From Streptomyces sp. CB01201 (GTDB taxonomy: Bacteria; Actinomycetota; Actinomycetes; Streptomycetales; Streptomycetaceae), in NCBI RefSeq assembly GCF_002803085.1, contig NZ_NNBJ01000010.1, positions 215,293 through 279,292 of the forward strand: a stretch of DNA of 64,000 nucleotides. Direction: 5' to 3'. Position 1 is the stretch's first letter. Every line of letters starts with the position of its first letter. Below the pieces are notes generated by a model. It did not search any database. It saw nothing but the letters and a program-made list of their open reading frames with translations, and had not been told where the DNA came from. A program made the translations under genes and the position numbers. Shown piece after piece: positions 26,074 to 34,851 of this stretch.

Positions 26074-26151
26074 CCTCTGTGGGAGCTGCGGGTTGCCTGC
26101 GCGCTGCCACGCTGCGGCGCTGCTGTATGCCCCGCAGCCTCACACCCCGAA

Positions 26152-26189
26152 ATTTCCCGCCCGTTGCCCGTTTGTGAACCCGGTGTTAC
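26152..26189 (-). promoter_or_regulatory. GlnR-type operator of glnII
   Basis: Read on the minus strand the four boxes are GTAAC, TTCAC, GCAAC and GAAAT, each separated by exactly six bases. This fits the known Streptomyces GlnR pattern GTnAC-n6-GaAAC repeated. The first box overlaps the stop codon of the upstream gene. Nitrogen-limited activation by GlnR is inferred. Confidence 0.75.
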
Positions 26190-27280
26190 CTGGGGTTCCG
26201 CAGGAGCCCCGAAAGGCCCGCACGGCGGATCCGCCTCGTCAGTTCCTCCGGTGTGGCGCCGAGGGCTTCGGCGCATCGTCCCAGGTGCCAGTCGTGGGCG
26301 GCCAGGTTCCGCAGCAGATGGCCGCGCCGCACCTGGTTCTCGGAGAGCCGGAACGTCTTCAGGTACGCGACCCTGCCCTGGTGGTCGGTGATGGTCTCCC
26401 CGATGTGCCGGCCCGCGCCGCCCCGCTGGAACGGCGGCAGGAAGCGCCACAGGGCGAAGCCGCCCATCCGGTGCACCCGGCTGAAGGTGTACGGGGTCGC
26501 GTGGAGCTCCGCGGCCAGCACCGTGTCGTGGGCCTCGCGCCAGGCCCGCTCCTGGCCGCGCGCCGCCGCCCGCAGATCGCCGAGGCTGCGGATGTGCCGG
26601 TCGTCGAGCCGGGCGGTGAACTCCGTGACGGGACGCCCGTACAGCGCGTACTGGTGGATCAGCTCGCCGAACAGGTCCTGGAGCAGGGTGGCGTGCAGGG
26701 CTCGGTAGTCGTCGGGGTGCGGTACCGCGAAGGCGGCGCCGAGTGCGTCCGCCGCGTACACGAGCACGCCGCACTGGCCCGGAAGGATCTCGAACACCCG
26801 CAGGGCGTCGGCGAGTTGGGGTACGTTGGCGCCGAGGTACGCGCTCTCGACGCGGGGCGAGAGGCCGTCGCGCAGCGCCGTGCGGGACCACTCCTCCCAT
26901 GCCACGGACGGGCCGCCGAAGTGCAGGGCCAGATAGCCCTCCAGGGCCAGGTGCAGCGGCAGGAACCGCAGCCGGTCGCCGGGCCGGCGCTTGGCCATCC
27001 GGTGCAGCGGCATCCGGTCCGGCACCCCGTCGCCCAGCGTCGTGCCGTACGCGGCACCAGGGCCCTCGCCCGACCAGTCGGCCACGAAGCCGTGCGGGAT
27101 GTACGAGGTGTAGCGGGCGCGGCCGGCCAGGCGCACCTCGGCGCCCTCGGGGTGGCCGTACGCCTCGCGCGTCAGGCGCAGCCCCGCCACCGGTTCCGCC
27201 CGCAGCAGCGGGACGAGCCGGATGCCGCCCCACACCTGGGCGGGGCCTGCCTCCAGGCCGGTCAGGTCGAGCGCGGTCAT
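26186..27280 (-). CDS. ARPP-2-like domain protein partnered with a vWA protein
   Basis: The 364-residue product has no catalytic motif I can assign. Phrases such as YTSYIPHGFVADWSG, AYLGANVPQLADALRVFEI and LLQDLFGELIHQYALYG recall the ARPP-2 family name used in databases, but this is from memory. The last 30 residues (GRCAEALGATPEELTRRIRRAGL) look like a helix-turn-helix. The ATG overlaps the stop codon of the vWA gene by four bases (ATGA), so the two are translationally coupled and probably act together. Confidence 0.6.
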   Translation of the reverse strand: MTALDLTGLEAGPAQVWGGIRLVPLLRAEPVAGLRLTREAYGHPEGAEVRLAGRARYTSYIPHGFVADWSGEGPGAAYGTTLGDGVPDRMPLHRMAKRRPGDRLRFLPLHLALEGYLALHFGGPSVAWEEWSRTALRDGLSPRVESAYLGANVPQLADALRVFEILPGQCGVLVYAADALGAAFAVPHPDDYRALHATLLQDLFGELIHQYALYGRPVTEFTARLDDRHIRSLGDLRAAARGQERAWREAHDTVLAAELHATPYTFSRVHRMGGFALWRFLPPFQRGGAGRHIGETITDHQGRVAYLKTFRLSENQVRRGHLLRNLAAHDWHLGRCAEALGATPEELTRRIRRAGLSGLLRNPR

Positions 27281-28698
27281 CGGCTGCTTCCCGTGAAGTC
27301 GGCGGTGCGGCGGTCGAGATACGAGTACAGCTCGGCGAGGCCCGTGCGGCCTTCGGCGAACTGGGCGATCTCCACCAGGGCGGGCAGGTCCTCCGCGTCG
27401 CGGATGCCGGCCGTGGGCACCGAGGGGGCGAGGCGGCGCACGTCGAAGCCGTCCGCGTCGTATACGGGGTTCAGATGGACGACGCGGGTGCGACGCTCCG
27501 GATCGAGCCGGCGGCGCCACACGCGCAGCACCTCGCCCGCGAGCCCCGGTGGCGCGTTGTCCCAGCCGTCGGAGACGATCACCAGCCGCTCCGGGCGGTC
27601 GTCCAGCGCGTCCAGGACGCGCATGCCGAGCGGGGTCGCGCCGAACGGCCGGGCGAGCAGCGGGTCGCCGCCGCCCGAGGTCCACCGGCCGCGGTAGGCG
27701 CCGCCGGAGGCCAGCGCCTCCAGGAGGAAGTGGCAGGCCAGCGCCACCGCGAGCGGGCGGCGCCGTTTCTGGCCGGAGCCGGACGAGGAGTAACTGTCGT
27801 CGAGCACCGCCGAGATCCGGCCCCACGTCCCTGCGTGCGGCCCGGCGGCGCGCAGGGCGGCGGCGCGCAGCGCTCCGGTCAGTTCGCCCCGGCGCCGCGC
27901 CCGTTCGTCGAGGCCGAGCGACAGGACGTACAGGGCGAGCCGGGTCAGCGGCATGGTGGCCAGGTCGGCCGGTACGGCCCCGGCCCGCGACTGCGTGCGC
28001 AGCCGCTCCAGACGGGTGGTGCGCGGAGCGATCCGCTCCAGGAACACCGCGCGCGGTATCCCGTGCCGGGCCGCGAATCCCTCGGCGACGGTGAACGGCA
28101 GCTCGAAGACCGCGGCCTGCTCGTAGTGGGCCCGCCGGTGTGCGTCGAGCAGCGGGTGCGCGTACCGGGCGCGACGTCCGGGACGGAACAGGAAGTCCCC
28201 CAACTCGGCCTCCACGGGCGGGAGATGGGCGTGCCGCGTGGCCGCCTTGAGGCCGCCGCGGTATTTCACCGCGTCGAACGCCGGGTCCGGTCGGGCGGCC
28301 AGCCAGTCGCGGAAGATCGCCCGGGTGCGCCGGTTGTTGACCTTCGCCGCCCGCAGTGCGCGCAGCAGCCGGTACACGCGCTGTGGCGCCATCACCGCGA
28401 GCCGGGCCGCGATCAGCCGTCCCTCGGCGCGCTTCTCCTCGGCGTCCGCCTCACCCGCGCTCGCCAGCAGGTGCCGGATGACGAGCGCGGCGTTGTGGTC
28501 GTTGATGTCCAGGGCGAGCACGGCGGCGTACACCCGGCGGTAGTTGACCCGTACGTACGCGTGGAGGAAGGCGAGCGAGAGGCGCTGCTCGCCCGCGGCC
28601 GAGCGGAACTCGCGCTGGCCGGTCGCGGTGACGGCGGCGTTGACGAAGAGCAGCACGTCCTCCGCCGCGATGAGGTCGGCGCAGCTCTCCTGAGCCAT
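27277..28698 (-). CDS. vWA/TROVE-like domain protein
   Basis: The 473-residue protein has an N-terminal all-helical part (about 1-270) resembling the HEAT-like fold of TROVE/Ro proteins, and a C-terminal von Willebrand A domain. The metal-ion-dependent adhesion site is visible as LDDSYSSS near residue 298-305, with RLVIVSDGWDN near 371. Ro-type proteins bind misfolded or small structured RNAs, but no Y-RNA-like gene was identified nearby. ATG 28698 follows GGGGGACCTCC; it is coupled to the next gene by ATGA overlap. Confidence 0.75.
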   Translation of the reverse strand: MAQESCADLIAAEDVLLFVNAAVTATGQREFRSAAGEQRLSLAFLHAYVRVNYRRVYAAVLALDINDHNAALVIRHLLASAGEADAEEKRAEGRLIAARLAVMAPQRVYRLLRALRAAKVNNRRTRAIFRDWLAARPDPAFDAVKYRGGLKAATRHAHLPPVEAELGDFLFRPGRRARYAHPLLDAHRRAHYEQAAVFELPFTVAEGFAARHGIPRAVFLERIAPRTTRLERLRTQSRAGAVPADLATMPLTRLALYVLSLGLDERARRRGELTGALRAAALRAAGPHAGTWGRISAVLDDSYSSSGSGQKRRRPLAVALACHFLLEALASGGAYRGRWTSGGGDPLLARPFGATPLGMRVLDALDDRPERLVIVSDGWDNAPPGLAGEVLRVWRRRLDPERRTRVVHLNPVYDADGFDVRRLAPSVPTAGIRDAEDLPALVEIAQFAEGRTGLAELYSYLDRRTADFTGSSR

Positions 28699-28876
28699 GG
28701 AGGTCCCCCGTGGGTGAAGTGGAGGCCGGCCGGGGAATGGGGGCGCGAACAGCGAAATGTTTGCGGTAGAGGCAAGTCCCGGAAGTCGCGCCGGAGTCCC
28801 GCGGCCGGCCCCGGAAACGTAACATTCCACCCCCCTCGCCCCGCCACCGGAATTCGGCGCCGGGCAGACTGGTCCC

Positions 28877-29794
28877 ATGAACGACACCGCCCGCACCCCC
28901 CGCATCGGACTCCTCGGCACCGGCCCGTGGGCCGTCGCCACCCACGCGCCCGCGCTGGCCGCCCATCCCGGCGTCGACTTCGTCGGGGTGTGGGGGAGGC
29001 GGCCCGAGGCGGCGCGGGCGCTGGCGGCGGAACACGGTGTCGCGGTGTACGAGGACGCCGACGCGCTGTTCGCGGACTGCGACGCCGTCGCCTTCGCGCT
29101 GCCGCCGGACGTGCAGGCGCCGCTCGCCGTGCGGGCCGCGGCGGCGGGCTGCCATCTGCTCCTGGACAAGCCGGTCGCCACGGACGTGGCCGCCGCCCGC
29201 GAACTGGCCGGGGCGGCCGAGCGTGCCCAGGTCGCCTCCGTCGTGTTCTTCACGCTGCGCTTCGCGAAGGAGACCGCGTCCTGGGTGGCCCAACAGGCCG
29301 CGACGGACGGGTGGTTGACCGGTCGGGCGCGGTGGTACGGCTCGCTGTTCACGCCGGGTGCCGAGCGCAGCCCGTACGCCGCATCGCCCTGGCGGGGCGA
29401 GAAGGGCGCGCTCTGGGACGTCGGACCGCACGCCCTCGCCGTGCTCGCCGGGGTGCTCGGCGAGGTGACCGCCCTGACCGCGGCGGCGGGCCCCGGCGAC
29501 ACCGCGCACCTGATCCTGCGGCACGCCTCGGGCGCCTCCAGCACCGCAGACCTGAGTTTCACCGCGCCCCCGGCCGCCGCGGGCGTCGAGGTGTCGCTGC
29601 TCGGCGAGGCCGGCACCGAGGTGATGCCGGGCTGGGGCGGCGCGCTCGACGCGTTCGGCGCGGCGATCGACGCGCTCCTGGACGCGGCCCGCACCGGGGT
29701 GCCGCACCCCTGCGACGCCCGGTTCGGTGCGCGGGTCACCGAGCTCCTCGCGGCCGCCGAGACCCAGCTGGGGCGAGCCACGGGCCGGGCCTGA
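28877..29794 (+). CDS. Gfo/Idh/MocA-family oxidoreductase
   Basis: The 305-residue protein opens with a Rossmann fold (RIGLLGTGPWAVATHAP) and has the family motif LLLDKPVA, whose lysine usually acts in catalysis. The C-terminal half carries the substrate-binding domain (ALWDVGPHALAVLAG). It should oxidise or reduce a sugar-like or cyclic alcohol with NAD(P). It is divergent from the vWA gene with a 178-bp promoter region. No sugar genes lie next to it, so the substrate cannot be named. Confidence 0.9.
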   Translation: MNDTARTPRIGLLGTGPWAVATHAPALAAHPGVDFVGVWGRRPEAARALAAEHGVAVYEDADALFADCDAVAFALPPDVQAPLAVRAAAAGCHLLLDKPVATDVAAARELAGAAERAQVASVVFFTLRFAKETASWVAQQAATDGWLTGRARWYGSLFTPGAERSPYAASPWRGEKGALWDVGPHALAVLAGVLGEVTALTAAAGPGDTAHLILRHASGASSTADLSFTAPPAAAGVEVSLLGEAGTEVMPGWGGALDAFGAAIDALLDAARTGVPHPCDARFGARVTELLAAAETQLGRATGRA

Positions 29795-29855
29795 CGCAGG
29801 GCCCGACGCGGAGCCGCCTGCGGAACCGCCTGGGGAGGGGCCGCCCGCTGAAGGG

Positions 29856-30218
29856 TTACTTGCGCGCGAGGGCGTCGCGTACGGCGGCTTCGGTGCGGCC
29901 CACCACGGCCGTGCCGTCGTCCGCCGTGATGAGGGGGCGCTGGATCAGCTTGGGGTGCTCGGCGAGCGCGGCCACCCAGCGCTCGCGGGTGGCCACGTCG
30001 CGCGGCCAGTCCTTCAGGCCGAGTTCCTTGGCGGCGGCCTCCTGCGTGCGCGTGATGTCCCACGGCTCCAGGCCGAGCCGGTCGAGCACCGCCCGGATCT
30101 CGTCGGGCGACGGCACGTCTTCGAGGTAGCGGCGCACCGTGTAGTCGGCGCCCTCCGCGTCCATCAGGTCCACCGCGCTGCGGCACTTCGAACAGGCCGG
30201 GTTGATCCAGATCTCCAT
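29856..30218 (-). CDS. ArsC/Spx-family thioredoxin-fold protein
   Basis: The 120-residue protein starts with MEIWINPACSKCRSA, a thioredoxin-like fold with a CxxC pair (Cys9, Cys12), and has the conserved IQRPLI(T) segment near residue 92. This matches the arsenate-reductase-related family that includes YffB, Spx and MgsR. No ars genes are nearby, so a thiol-redox function is as likely as arsenate reduction. Confidence 0.88.
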   Translation of the reverse strand: MEIWINPACSKCRSAVDLMDAEGADYTVRRYLEDVPSPDEIRAVLDRLGLEPWDITRTQEAAAKELGLKDWPRDVATRERWVAALAEHPKLIQRPLITADDGTAVVGRTEAAVRDALARK

Positions 30219-30335
30219 GCCGCCAGGCTACCCGCGTCGCACCGTCAAAGCCCGGCTGGCCAGGGGCGATTGTCAGTGGTGCCCAGTAAAATCGAGAGAG
30301 TAAGTGAGGGTTCCCGACCGCCCAGGAGGATGCCC

Positions 30336-30617
30336 ATGACCGCTGCCGCACTCACCTCGCACGCCCCGAAACAGCTGTCCCTCCAGCCCCTTCACAAGGT
30401 CCCGCTGCCCGCCGGGCGTCCGCGCGTCTGGTACGAGTCCCACAACCGCCGCCTGAAGGCCATGCGCCTGGCCATCGCCCTGCTCGACACGGGTGTCTAC
30501 CGGCCCGAGCAGGCGTCCGACCGCGCGATACGCACGGTGGCCGCGCTCATCGGCGTCCACCAGCCGTCGGAGACGACCTGCCGGATGGTGCGCGCGCTGC
30601 TCCACGACGGCCGCTGA
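30336..30617 (+). CDS. Small conserved hypothetical protein (93 aa)
   Basis: The ATG at 30336 follows AGGAGG with good spacing; an ATG at 30330 is too close to that site. The protein is basic and helical (RVWYESHNRRLKAMRLAIALLD, DRAIRTVAALIGVHQPSETTCRMVRALL) with no membrane segment. I do not recognise a domain. It stands alone between the convergent ArsC-like gene and the repeats before the riboswitch. Confidence 0.7.
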   Translation: MTAAALTSHAPKQLSLQPLHKVPLPAGRPRVWYESHNRRLKAMRLAIALLDTGVYRPEQASDRAIRTVAALIGVHQPSETTCRMVRALLHDGR

Positions 30618-30746
30618 GCCAGGACGGCCGCCGATCCAGGGCACGCGCCCATCCCCTGCGGGCGCCGATCCAGGGCGCGTGCTGATCCCACGGCGGGCGC
30701 CGGCGCACGAAGGGTGTGCGGACGCCTCCGCGTGACTGGCGGGCCC

Positions 30747-30806
30747 GGTCGTGCCTTGAGGGACCCGGTGGTGCCTTGAGGGATCGGGTCGTGCCTTCGA
30801 GGGGCC
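30747..30806 (+). repeat. 20-bp tandem repeat, three units
   Basis: GTGCCTTGAG occurs at 30751 and 30771 and GTGCCTTCGA at 30791, each followed by a GGG/CCGGGT block, giving a 20-bp period. No gene spans 30618-30930; this stretch holds these repeats and the next set. Confidence 0.75.
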
Positions 30807-30857
30807 GGGTCGCGCCGTCCGGAAGCCGGGGGGGGGCACGGCCCGGTCCCAGGACGC

Positions 30858-30926
30858 CGATGAGGGTCCGGGACACCGATGACGGGCCGGACCGCCGATG
30901 ACGGGCCGGACCGCCGATGATCTAGG
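30858..30926 (+). repeat. 19-bp tandem repeat directly before the riboswitch
   Basis: Units begin with CGATGA at 30858 (variant ACACCGATGA at the second junction), 30877, 30896 and 30915. The second and third 19-bp units are identical. The array stops about 10 bp before the riboswitch and may carry part of its promoter. Confidence 0.8.
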
Positions 30927-30934
30927 GTGGCCCG

Positions 30935-31105
30935 GCCGTGGTGTTCGGGAATTCCGGTGCGAAACCGGAGCGGCCCTCGCCACTGTGATCGGGTTTCCCC
31001 GGGTTCCGGGGAGCCGCCGTCCCCTCGCGGCGCCACTGGCCAGGACCCACCTGACCGGGAAGGCCGGGACCAAGGCATCAACCCGTCAGCCAGGAGACCG
31101 GCCGC
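30935..31105 (+). ncRNA. Cobalamin (adenosylcobalamin-type) riboswitch
   Basis: Conserved elements appear in order: GGAATTCCGGTGCGAAACCGG, with the GTGCGAA core, CGGCCCTCGCCACTGTGA, GCGCCACTGGCC, GGGAAGGCCGGGACCA, and the B12 box GTCAGCCAGGAGACCGGCC at 31086-31104. It lies about 36 bp before the Ni/Co transporter gene. Bound cobalamin should lower transporter synthesis, which argues that the transported metal is cobalt. Confidence 0.93.
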
Positions 31106-31140
31106 GGCATCTCACGAAGTGATCCACGAGGTGCTGGAGC

Positions 31141-32259
31141 GTGACCCGCATGACCCTGCCTGTTCGCACGTCCCCCGAGAGGGGCACCCGTGCGGTGCCC
31201 TCCTTCCACTGGCGGCGCGAGGACACCGTCCGAACCGCCGTCCTCCTGACAGTGATAGCCCTCCTGCACATCGTTGCCTTCGGCGTCCTGTTCCTGCTCG
31301 TGGCCCCCGCGCACTACGCCGTCGGCACCAAGACGTACGGCATCGGGCTCGGCATCACGGCGTACACCCTCGGCATGCGGCACGCCTTCGACGCCGACCA
31401 CATCGCGGCCATCGACAACACCACCCGCAAGCTGATGGCCGACGGCAAGCGGCCGGTGTCCGTGGGCTTCTGGTTCGCGCTCGGCCACTCCAGCGTGGTC
31501 GTGATCATGGCGGCCCTGGTGGCGGGCGGCGCCCAGCTCGCGGGCACCCTGATGAACGAGGACTCCCGCGCCCACCAGGTGCTCGGCGTGGTCGGAACCA
31601 CCGCATCCGGCTCCTTCCTCTACCTCATCGCGGCCCTCAACCTGGTCGCCCTGTTCGGCATCCTGAAGGTGTTCCGCGCGATGCGGTCGGGTGCGTACGA
31701 CGAGAAGGAACTGGAAGCGCACCTGGACTCGCGGGGCTTCATGAACCGGGTTCTGGGCCGCTTCACCAAGTCCATATCCCGGCCCGGCCAGATGTTCCCG
31801 CTGGGCTTCCTCTTCGGCCTCGGCTTCGACACCGCGACCGAGGTCACCCTGATGGTGATGGCCGGCACCGGCGCCGCCGCCGGACTGCCCTGGTACGCCA
31901 TCCTGTGCCTGCCGCTGCTGTTCGCGGCGGGGATGAGCCTGTTCGACACGCTGGACGGCACGTTCATGAACTTCGCCTACCAGTGGGCGTTCTCGAACCC
32001 GGTCCGCAAGGTCTACTACAACCTCACCATCACGGGCCTGTCCATCGCGGTGGCCTTCTTCATCGGCACCATCGAACTCGTCGGCGTCCTGCACGAGAAG
32101 CTCGACCTCACCGACCCGGTCAGCGGCTGGATAGCCGAGCTGAACATGGACAACGTCGGCTTCGTGATCGTCGGCCTGTTCGTGGTGGTGTGGGCGGCGG
32201 CACTGGCGTACTGGCGGCTGGGGAAGGTCGAGCAGAAGTGGGCGGGGGGCGGGGTGTGA
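31141..32259 (+). CDS. NiCoT-family nickel/cobalt transporter
   Basis: The 372-residue membrane protein has about eight hydrophobic helices and the NiCoT signature RHAFDADHIAAIDNTTR in the second, with further family motifs LGFDTATEVTLM and LFDTLDGTFM. It should import Co2+ or Ni2+ by secondary transport. The cobalamin riboswitch upstream points to cobalt for B12 synthesis. GTG 31141 is used; ATG 31150 is an alternative. Confidence 0.95.
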   Translation: MTRMTLPVRTSPERGTRAVPSFHWRREDTVRTAVLLTVIALLHIVAFGVLFLLVAPAHYAVGTKTYGIGLGITAYTLGMRHAFDADHIAAIDNTTRKLMADGKRPVSVGFWFALGHSSVVVIMAALVAGGAQLAGTLMNEDSRAHQVLGVVGTTASGSFLYLIAALNLVALFGILKVFRAMRSGAYDEKELEAHLDSRGFMNRVLGRFTKSISRPGQMFPLGFLFGLGFDTATEVTLMVMAGTGAAAGLPWYAILCLPLLFAAGMSLFDTLDGTFMNFAYQWAFSNPVRKVYYNLTITGLSIAVAFFIGTIELVGVLHEKLDLTDPVSGWIAELNMDNVGFVIVGLFVVVWAAALAYWRLGKVEQKWAGGGV

Positions 32260-32269
32260 GGGGTGGGGC

Positions 32270-32500
32270 GTGAGGGGTGGCGGTGCCCTCCTCGCCGAAG
32301 TGGCTGCCGGCCGGGAACTCGACACAGCCGAACGTCCAGCCGAGGTCCTCAACTGGCGCATCACCACACAACCCAACAAGCGAGCGCGGGCAGCGCGACA
32401 GCCCAGTATCTTCCTGGGTGCGGCAGCGGCGCCTCCGACCGTCCAGCCTTCGGCTCCGGCGACGAGCCCGACGCGCGAGGAGCGTCGTCGGCTCCGGTAG
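32270..32500 (+). pseudogene. Possible remnant of a mobile-element gene at the island's left edge
   Basis: Between the transporter stop and the HAD gene there is a 297-bp stretch with no confident gene. One frame reads LLAEVAAGRELDTAERPAEV followed by LNWRITTQ, which weakly recalls the C-terminal part of MobF-type relaxases. It has no clear ribosome site. If real it would be the scar of an integrated conjugative element; it may equally be chance coding. Confidence 0.25.
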
Positions 32501-32556
32501 TTGCACGCGCAGCGGTGCCTGCGAGCCGCGAGGTACCGGCAGGTTCTGCGCCATGC

Positions 32557-33138
32557 CTATGGGGCTTCGCGCCCAGGCGAGACCGCCGGCAAAGACGATG
32601 CGATGCCTCCGCTCAACCCTCTCGCCCACGCTGTGACCTGAGTGAGGTGCTCAGGTTGCAGACCCAGACGGGCGTTCGGCTGCACGAGGAGGGTGGGGAA
32701 GCCCGCAGCGGTGCGCTGCACGGCCCACTCGTGATCGAGCGCGGTGAAGTCGTCATCGATCCAGGCCGAGGGTTCGTCGCCGAGCCACGCGTCGACATAG
32801 TCACGCTTCCAGAGGTAGCCGTTGGGATGGGACGTCGTGATCTTGGGGCGTGGGAGATCGACGTACGTGAGGGCCGGAAGACCGAGGAGCGGGCCGATCA
32901 GCGTGGGGGCGTCCCGGCGCCAACTCGTGCACCAGACCGGGGCAAGTGGAACGCTCCGGAACATGCTGGCGAGCATGGGCCCGTGCGCCGGGTTGAGCCA
33001 GACGGTGACCGGATCCTCCGGAGTCCGACCGTCCGGCACGACCTCGTGGCGGACGTGCGTGGCCGGGATGCTGTCGTCACCCTGGGGGAAAGGTATGAGG
33101 ACACCGTCGAGGTCCAACAGCAGATAGGGCACGTTCAT
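32557..33138 (-). CDS. HAD-superfamily hydrolase
   Basis: The 193-residue protein has HAD motif I at its N-terminus (LLLDLDGVLIP, Asp9 and Asp11) and a C-terminal acidic motif (SAWIDDDF). The middle segment VWCTSWRRDA supplies the motif II serine/threonine region. It should hydrolyse a phosphate ester of unknown identity. ATG 33138 follows GGAGG. It is the last gene of a minus-strand cassette with the methyltransferase, kinase-like and 253-residue genes. Confidence 0.85.
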   Translation of the reverse strand: MNVPYLLLDLDGVLIPFPQGDDSIPATHVRHEVVPDGRTPEDPVTVWLNPAHGPMLASMFRSVPLAPVWCTSWRRDAPTLIGPLLGLPALTYVDLPRPKITTSHPNGYLWKRDYVDAWLGDEPSAWIDDDFTALDHEWAVQRTAAGFPTLLVQPNARLGLQPEHLTQVTAWARGLSGGIASSLPAVSPGREAP

Positions 33139-33170
33139 GGGTGCCTCCATGGGTGTGGCGGTCGGCAGCG

Positions 33171-33866
33171 TCAGAGCTTGCGGGCCGTTATCAGCAAGGT
33201 CGTGGGCCAGCGGCCGAGCCGGGCATCGTGGAACTCGTGGGCGGCGGTGAGCCATAGACCGGCGTCGACAAGGTGCCGCTGCCACTGCTCGGCGCTGAAG
33301 TCCCAACGGGCGACAGGCAGTCGGGTGCGGTCGGGCAGTACGACGTAGTCCCGGCGGGGGCGGTCGCCCGTCGTCGCGCGGCGTCCCCCTCGCTGAGGGT
33401 GCGGGGTGGAAAAGGCGAGGGTGCGACCAGGCTTGAGGCGCTGAGCGATGGCAGGCAGCAGTAGCTCGGGGGCTACGAGGCCAACGGCGCCGAACACGGA
33501 GTAGATGGCATCGAACTGCTCGTCGCAGCCGTGCAGGTAGTGCAGCGCGTGCCCGGCGACGAAGGTGAGGTTGCTCAGCCGTCCATAGTGCGAGCGTGCT
33601 CGGCGGATCTGGAGTCCTACAAGGTCCACGCCGGTGACTCGGGCGCCGTGCCGGGTGGCTAGGTGGGCGACGTTGTGGCCAGGGCCGCAGCCGAGCTCCA
33701 GCACCCGCTTGCCGCTGAAGTCGGGGCCGAGGATCTCAGCACCTGGTCCGCGCCCTGGTCTCGTCGTCCATTCCATCCGCGCCGGTATGGCCAGTGGCTC
33801 GGCAGGGCCGGTCGCGGTGCGCTGGAGGGCATGGACGTACCAGGGAGAAGCTTGGGCGGTAGGCAC
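33171..33866 (-). CDS. Class I SAM-dependent methyltransferase
   Basis: The 231-residue protein has SAM motif I VLELGCGPGHN at 55-65, an acidic motif II (VTGVDLVGLQ) and the post-I region IYSVFGAVG. The GTG start at 33866 directly abuts the stop codon of the kinase-like gene, so the two are translationally coupled. The acceptor is not predictable; small-molecule methyltransferases of this type often act in tailoring pathways. Confidence 0.88.
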   Translation of the reverse strand: MPTAQASPWYVHALQRTATGPAEPLAIPARMEWTTRPGRGPGAEILGPDFSGKRVLELGCGPGHNVAHLATRHGARVTGVDLVGLQIRRARSHYGRLSNLTFVAGHALHYLHGCDEQFDAIYSVFGAVGLVAPELLLPAIAQRLKPGRTLAFSTPHPQRGGRRATTGDRPRRDYVVLPDRTRLPVARWDFSAEQWQRHLVDAGLWLTAAHEFHDARLGRWPTTLLITARKL

Positions 33867-34778
33867 CTAGACCTCCAGGAGTTGGAGGACGTCGGTGAGG
33901 TGGCGGCGTACGACGGTGATGTACGCCGGGTCGGTAGCCGGGTCGTTGATCCAGCGGATGGACTGCTCCATGAACCACTCGACCGCCCACATGCGGTGCC
34001 ACCCGAGCGCCCACTGCTCAGCGGGCAGACCGCCGCGCTCGGCGAGGGCGTCGGGGGTGCCGCCGGCGGTGACGTACTGGTCGAGGAAGACCCGCATCCG
34101 TACTGGGTCGGGGGTCTCGAGGGTGCCGTGCCAGCTGGCGAGGTCGAGCAGGCCCGGGCCGGTGAAGGTGCGAGCGAAGTCGAGCAGACGCCAGCCGTGA
34201 TCCCCGGTGTGGAGGCTGGTGGGATGGAACTCGGAATGCACCCAGCCGAACGGAGCCAGTGTGGTTCCGACCGCGCGTGGCCCGGCGGCCTTGGTGATCT
34301 GGGCGAGGGCGTCTGCGATGTCGGCGGTGTCCGGCCAGCGGCCGGCCTGGTGGAGTTGGTCGAGGTGCTGGGCTGCACGGGCGGGCAAGCCGATCAGACG
34401 TTCCTCATCGAGCAGAGGCAGGGCCGGCGCTGTACGGGTGCCGTGGAGGACCACGGCCGCGGCGACACCGTCGAGGTCGTCGGCGTCACGAGCCGGGTCG
34501 CCGAGATCTTCGAGGAGCATGCCGAGGCAGCCGTCCAGAATCGCGGTTGCACGCAGCTCGGGTACAGGAACGCCGAGGGTATGAGCCAGGCGCAGGGCCT
34601 GGGCTTCGCTGTCGAACGGCTGCTTGGCGTACTTGAAGATGGCAGTGGTGCGGTCGGGGAAGGTGACGCGCTCGACGCCGGACATCGACCAGACCCGCAC
34701 CTCGGCGCGCTCGGGCAGGGGCAGGCCCTTGACCGCGCACAGGTGGGTGAGGAGTTCGGCGGTCAGCTTCTCGTCCAT
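33867..34778 (-). CDS. Aminoglycoside-phosphotransferase-like kinase with altered catalytic loop
   Basis: The 303-residue protein has the APH/choline-kinase fold: ATP-binding lysine in TAIFKYAKQ (Lys49) and a DFx metal site LLDFART (Asp200). The catalytic loop that normally reads HGDxHPxN is HSEFHPTS at 181-188, so the catalytic aspartate is replaced by glutamate and the metal-binding asparagine by serine. It may be a weak or pseudo-kinase. It sits between the 253-residue gene and the methyltransferase in one transcription unit. Confidence 0.82.
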   Translation of the reverse strand: MDEKLTAELLTHLCAVKGLPLPERAEVRVWSMSGVERVTFPDRTTAIFKYAKQPFDSEAQALRLAHTLGVPVPELRATAILDGCLGMLLEDLGDPARDADDLDGVAAAVVLHGTRTAPALPLLDEERLIGLPARAAQHLDQLHQAGRWPDTADIADALAQITKAAGPRAVGTTLAPFGWVHSEFHPTSLHTGDHGWRLLDFARTFTGPGLLDLASWHGTLETPDPVRMRVFLDQYVTAGGTPDALAERGGLPAEQWALGWHRMWAVEWFMEQSIRWINDPATDPAYITVVRRHLTDVLQLLEV

Positions 34779-34851
34779 GAGTGGGCTCCGTGGGTTGGTG
34801 GCGTCCGGGGTGGGCGAAGGTGGCCTGCCCGCCCCGGAGCCTGGTCGGGTG

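Noticed and set aside
30747..30926. A CRISPR array
   Set aside because: The repeats are direct tandem copies without unique spacers, and no cas genes are present.
32263..33348. A plus-strand gene opposite the HAD gene
   Set aside because: Basic low-complexity product with no domain, opposite a clear HAD hydrolase with its own ribosome site.
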